Assembly (NCBI GenBank): GCA_000818945.1
Contig: KN805471.1
Coordinates: forward strand, 35,578-63,449
Direction of reading: 5' to 3'
Length of the DNA stretch: 27,872 nt
Source: Schizochytrium sp. CCTCC M209059
Taxonomy: Eukaryota > Sar > Bigyra > Thraustochytrida > Thraustochytriidae
Shown here: positions 26,621-27,872 of the stretch, piece after piece
Layout of the letters: each line of letters opens with the position of its first letter
Numbering within the stretch: the first letter of the stretch is position 1
The notes under the pieces: generated by a model
What the model was told of the DNA's origin: nothing
Databases searched by the model: none
The model's input: only the letters and a program-made list of their open reading frames with translations
Made by a program: the position numbers and the translations under genes

Positions 26621-27545
26621 TTACACACACACACGTCTCATGGCCTGCATGATCTCTTTGGACCAACGAGCAAAGTAGGTAGACTTGACTTGCCCTCTCG
26701 CCGCAACGTTCTCTGCGACGCTGCACTTTGTACATTTGACATGTGCGCTTTCATTGGCATGACATCACGACAAGGGTTGCGACTTGCTTCACCTGGTGAA
26801 GACGTATTTTGAAGGCTCCTACCTTTTTCAAACGTCCATACGTCACGTCCCCAAGCAGGTCTATAAACCTTCTATGCGGCGGACAACGCACCCATGAAAG
26901 GGAGGCCAAAATCCTTGTCACGTCCACACCCATTCCGTCACAATGTGCTTTTTCTTAACCGGACACCTTGCCCGCGTGCTTCGCCTACGAGATCTTTCGC
27001 ATCGAAACCCTTTCGTTTTTTCCTCTTTTTCTATCACTCACGCCGCCTTATGTCCCGGCCCAACCCCAGGAATGATCAATCAGTCATTTGCCCGTTGTCA
27101 ATCAAAGTGGGAGAAAAAAAAAAAGAGTCTCGCAGTTTCTCAAAAAGTCCCGCGTTGGAAAAAGAAAAAAAAATGAGGGTGTGTACCTTTTTTCTTCAAT
27201 GTCCGCCTAGCCATTCCCTAACTAGCTCCTAGCCAGCTCCGCTACGATTTCCGTTATAGCCAGAGCCGTGCATTCGCACCGTGTCCCAACTTCGAGCATC
27301 GGGACCGGCCATCGGACAACCGCAGGTTGGCTTTTCTGGCCTTCCTTCCCCCTTTTGCGCCAAGCTCCTAGCGAGCGACCCCGCTGTCGCACGAGATGGG
27401 GAAAAGAAAGTGAGTGCTTCTCGCTCCGGAGGGCCACCGCTCCGGCTCCCGGCACACTGGTGTCGTCCTGGCAGGTATGCCACGCCGCCTTTAAGCAAAC
27501 ACGAAACGCCACCAACTCAACCAAAAAAGAAAGAGAATAAAGGCA
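26621..27545. other. intergenic / upstream region of the second G8 gene
   Basis: No convincing gene. It begins with a short (AC)n patch, contains several A-runs (27113-27125 and 27162-27172), and includes the putative promoter and 5' leader of the gene starting at 27546. The leader just before that ATG is A-rich (ACCAAAAAAGAAAGAGAATAAAGGCA). It shows no obvious similarity to the region upstream of the first G8 gene. Confidence 0.6.
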
Positions 27546-27872
27546 ATGCGCCTTCCTCAGATCACCGCCGTGGCAGCCCTGGCCCTGATCTCGGCCGGTC
27601 AGGGCGTACAGGGTGCATGCCCTGCTACCTCGACCACCACTCCACCCGCGTACCCAACGGATGGCGGCTTCACCACATCCGGCCTCGTCAGCATGGCCAC
27701 TGCTACCGAGGTCGTAACGCTCCGCTATACGCCCAACACCCCTCCCAATGGCTTCGACGACCAAGATGACTGCCCATACGACCAGTCAGGCCTTCTCGCC
27801 TGGGAAGACGCCGCAACCTGGACCTCGGGTATCGTCCCTGGCGACGGCGACGATGTCGTGCTTCCGGAAGAC
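27546..27872 (+). CDS. secreted G8-domain protein, 5' part (paralogue; runs off the window)
   Basis: 109 codons are visible, open to the window end. The ATG at 27546 (AAAGGCAATGC) starts MRLPQITAVAALALISAGQGVQG, a signal peptide with predicted cleavage after GVQG. A Thr/Pro-rich segment and the start of the G8 domain (AWEDAATWTSGIVPGDGDDVVLPED) follow. From TSTTTPPAYPTD onward it aligns without gaps to the gene at 13940: about 17 differences in 243 nt, counted by eye. The signal-peptide and upstream sequences are unrelated in detail. It is expected to encode a CEMIP/TMEM2-like beta-helix protein like its neighbour, on the same strand and about 9.7 kb downstream of that gene's end. Confidence 0.9.
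   Translation, partial: MRLPQITAVAALALISAGQGVQGACPATSTTTPPAYPTDGGFTTSGLVSMATATEVVTLRYTPNTPPNGFDDQDDCPYDQSGLLAWEDAATWTSGIVPGDGDDVVLPED

Overview
This is a eukaryotic nuclear window, moderately to highly GC-rich, with compact mostly intronless genes separated by long gene-poor stretches full of simple repeats. The gene families point to a non-photosynthetic stramenopile, most likely a thraustochytrid-type labyrinthulomycete. The pointers are a Cys/His 25-residue repeat protein of the 'WRKY19-like' kind common in stramenopiles, CEMIP/TMEM2-like G8 secreted proteins, a TIR-NACHT-WD40 receptor, and (CAAG)n directly ahead of a start codon. The organism call is inference from family content; no rRNA or tRNA was found to settle it.

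Layout. 1-1850: mostly non-coding, with a probable coding fragment on the minus strand (about 468-821), two short direct-repeat pairs, and a palindrome/hairpin cluster ahead of the next gene. 1852-3438 (+): a probable nuclear protein with nine Cys/His zinc-binding repeats. 3439-6968: no convincing gene. 6969-10900 (+): a TIR ORF and a NACHT-WD40 ORF meeting at TGATG; an 80-nt candidate GT-AG intron would fuse them into one NLR-like receptor of about 1,283 residues. 10901-13939: gene-poor, with minisatellite and (CATGC)n tracts. 13940-17797 (+): a 1,285-residue secreted G8/beta-helix protein with a Thr/Pro stalk and two PAN-like modules. 18142-19260 (-): a formate/nitrite transporter (FNT) with an unusual N-terminal extension, convergent with the G8 gene. 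19261-25000: about 5.7 kb without a convincing gene, packed with different short tandem repeats including about 518 bp of pure (CAAG)n. 25000-25680: possible gene relic. 25810-26620: a 127-bp tandem satellite. 27546 to the end (+): the 5' part of a second G8 gene, about 93% identical over 243 nt to the first.

The most interesting system is the TIR-NACHT-WD40 locus. It has an enzyme-like TIR with a candidate catalytic Glu, a NACHT switch carrying a 13-residue triplicated insertion, and eight WD40 repeats that are nearly identical except at positions expected on the propeller surface. This is the architecture and evolutionary signature of a rapidly diversifying recognition receptor, as in the fungal HET-E/HNWD incompatibility family, here apparently in a protist. 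The genes do not form an operon; apart from the TIR/NACHT pair and the two G8 paralogues I see no functional link between neighbours.
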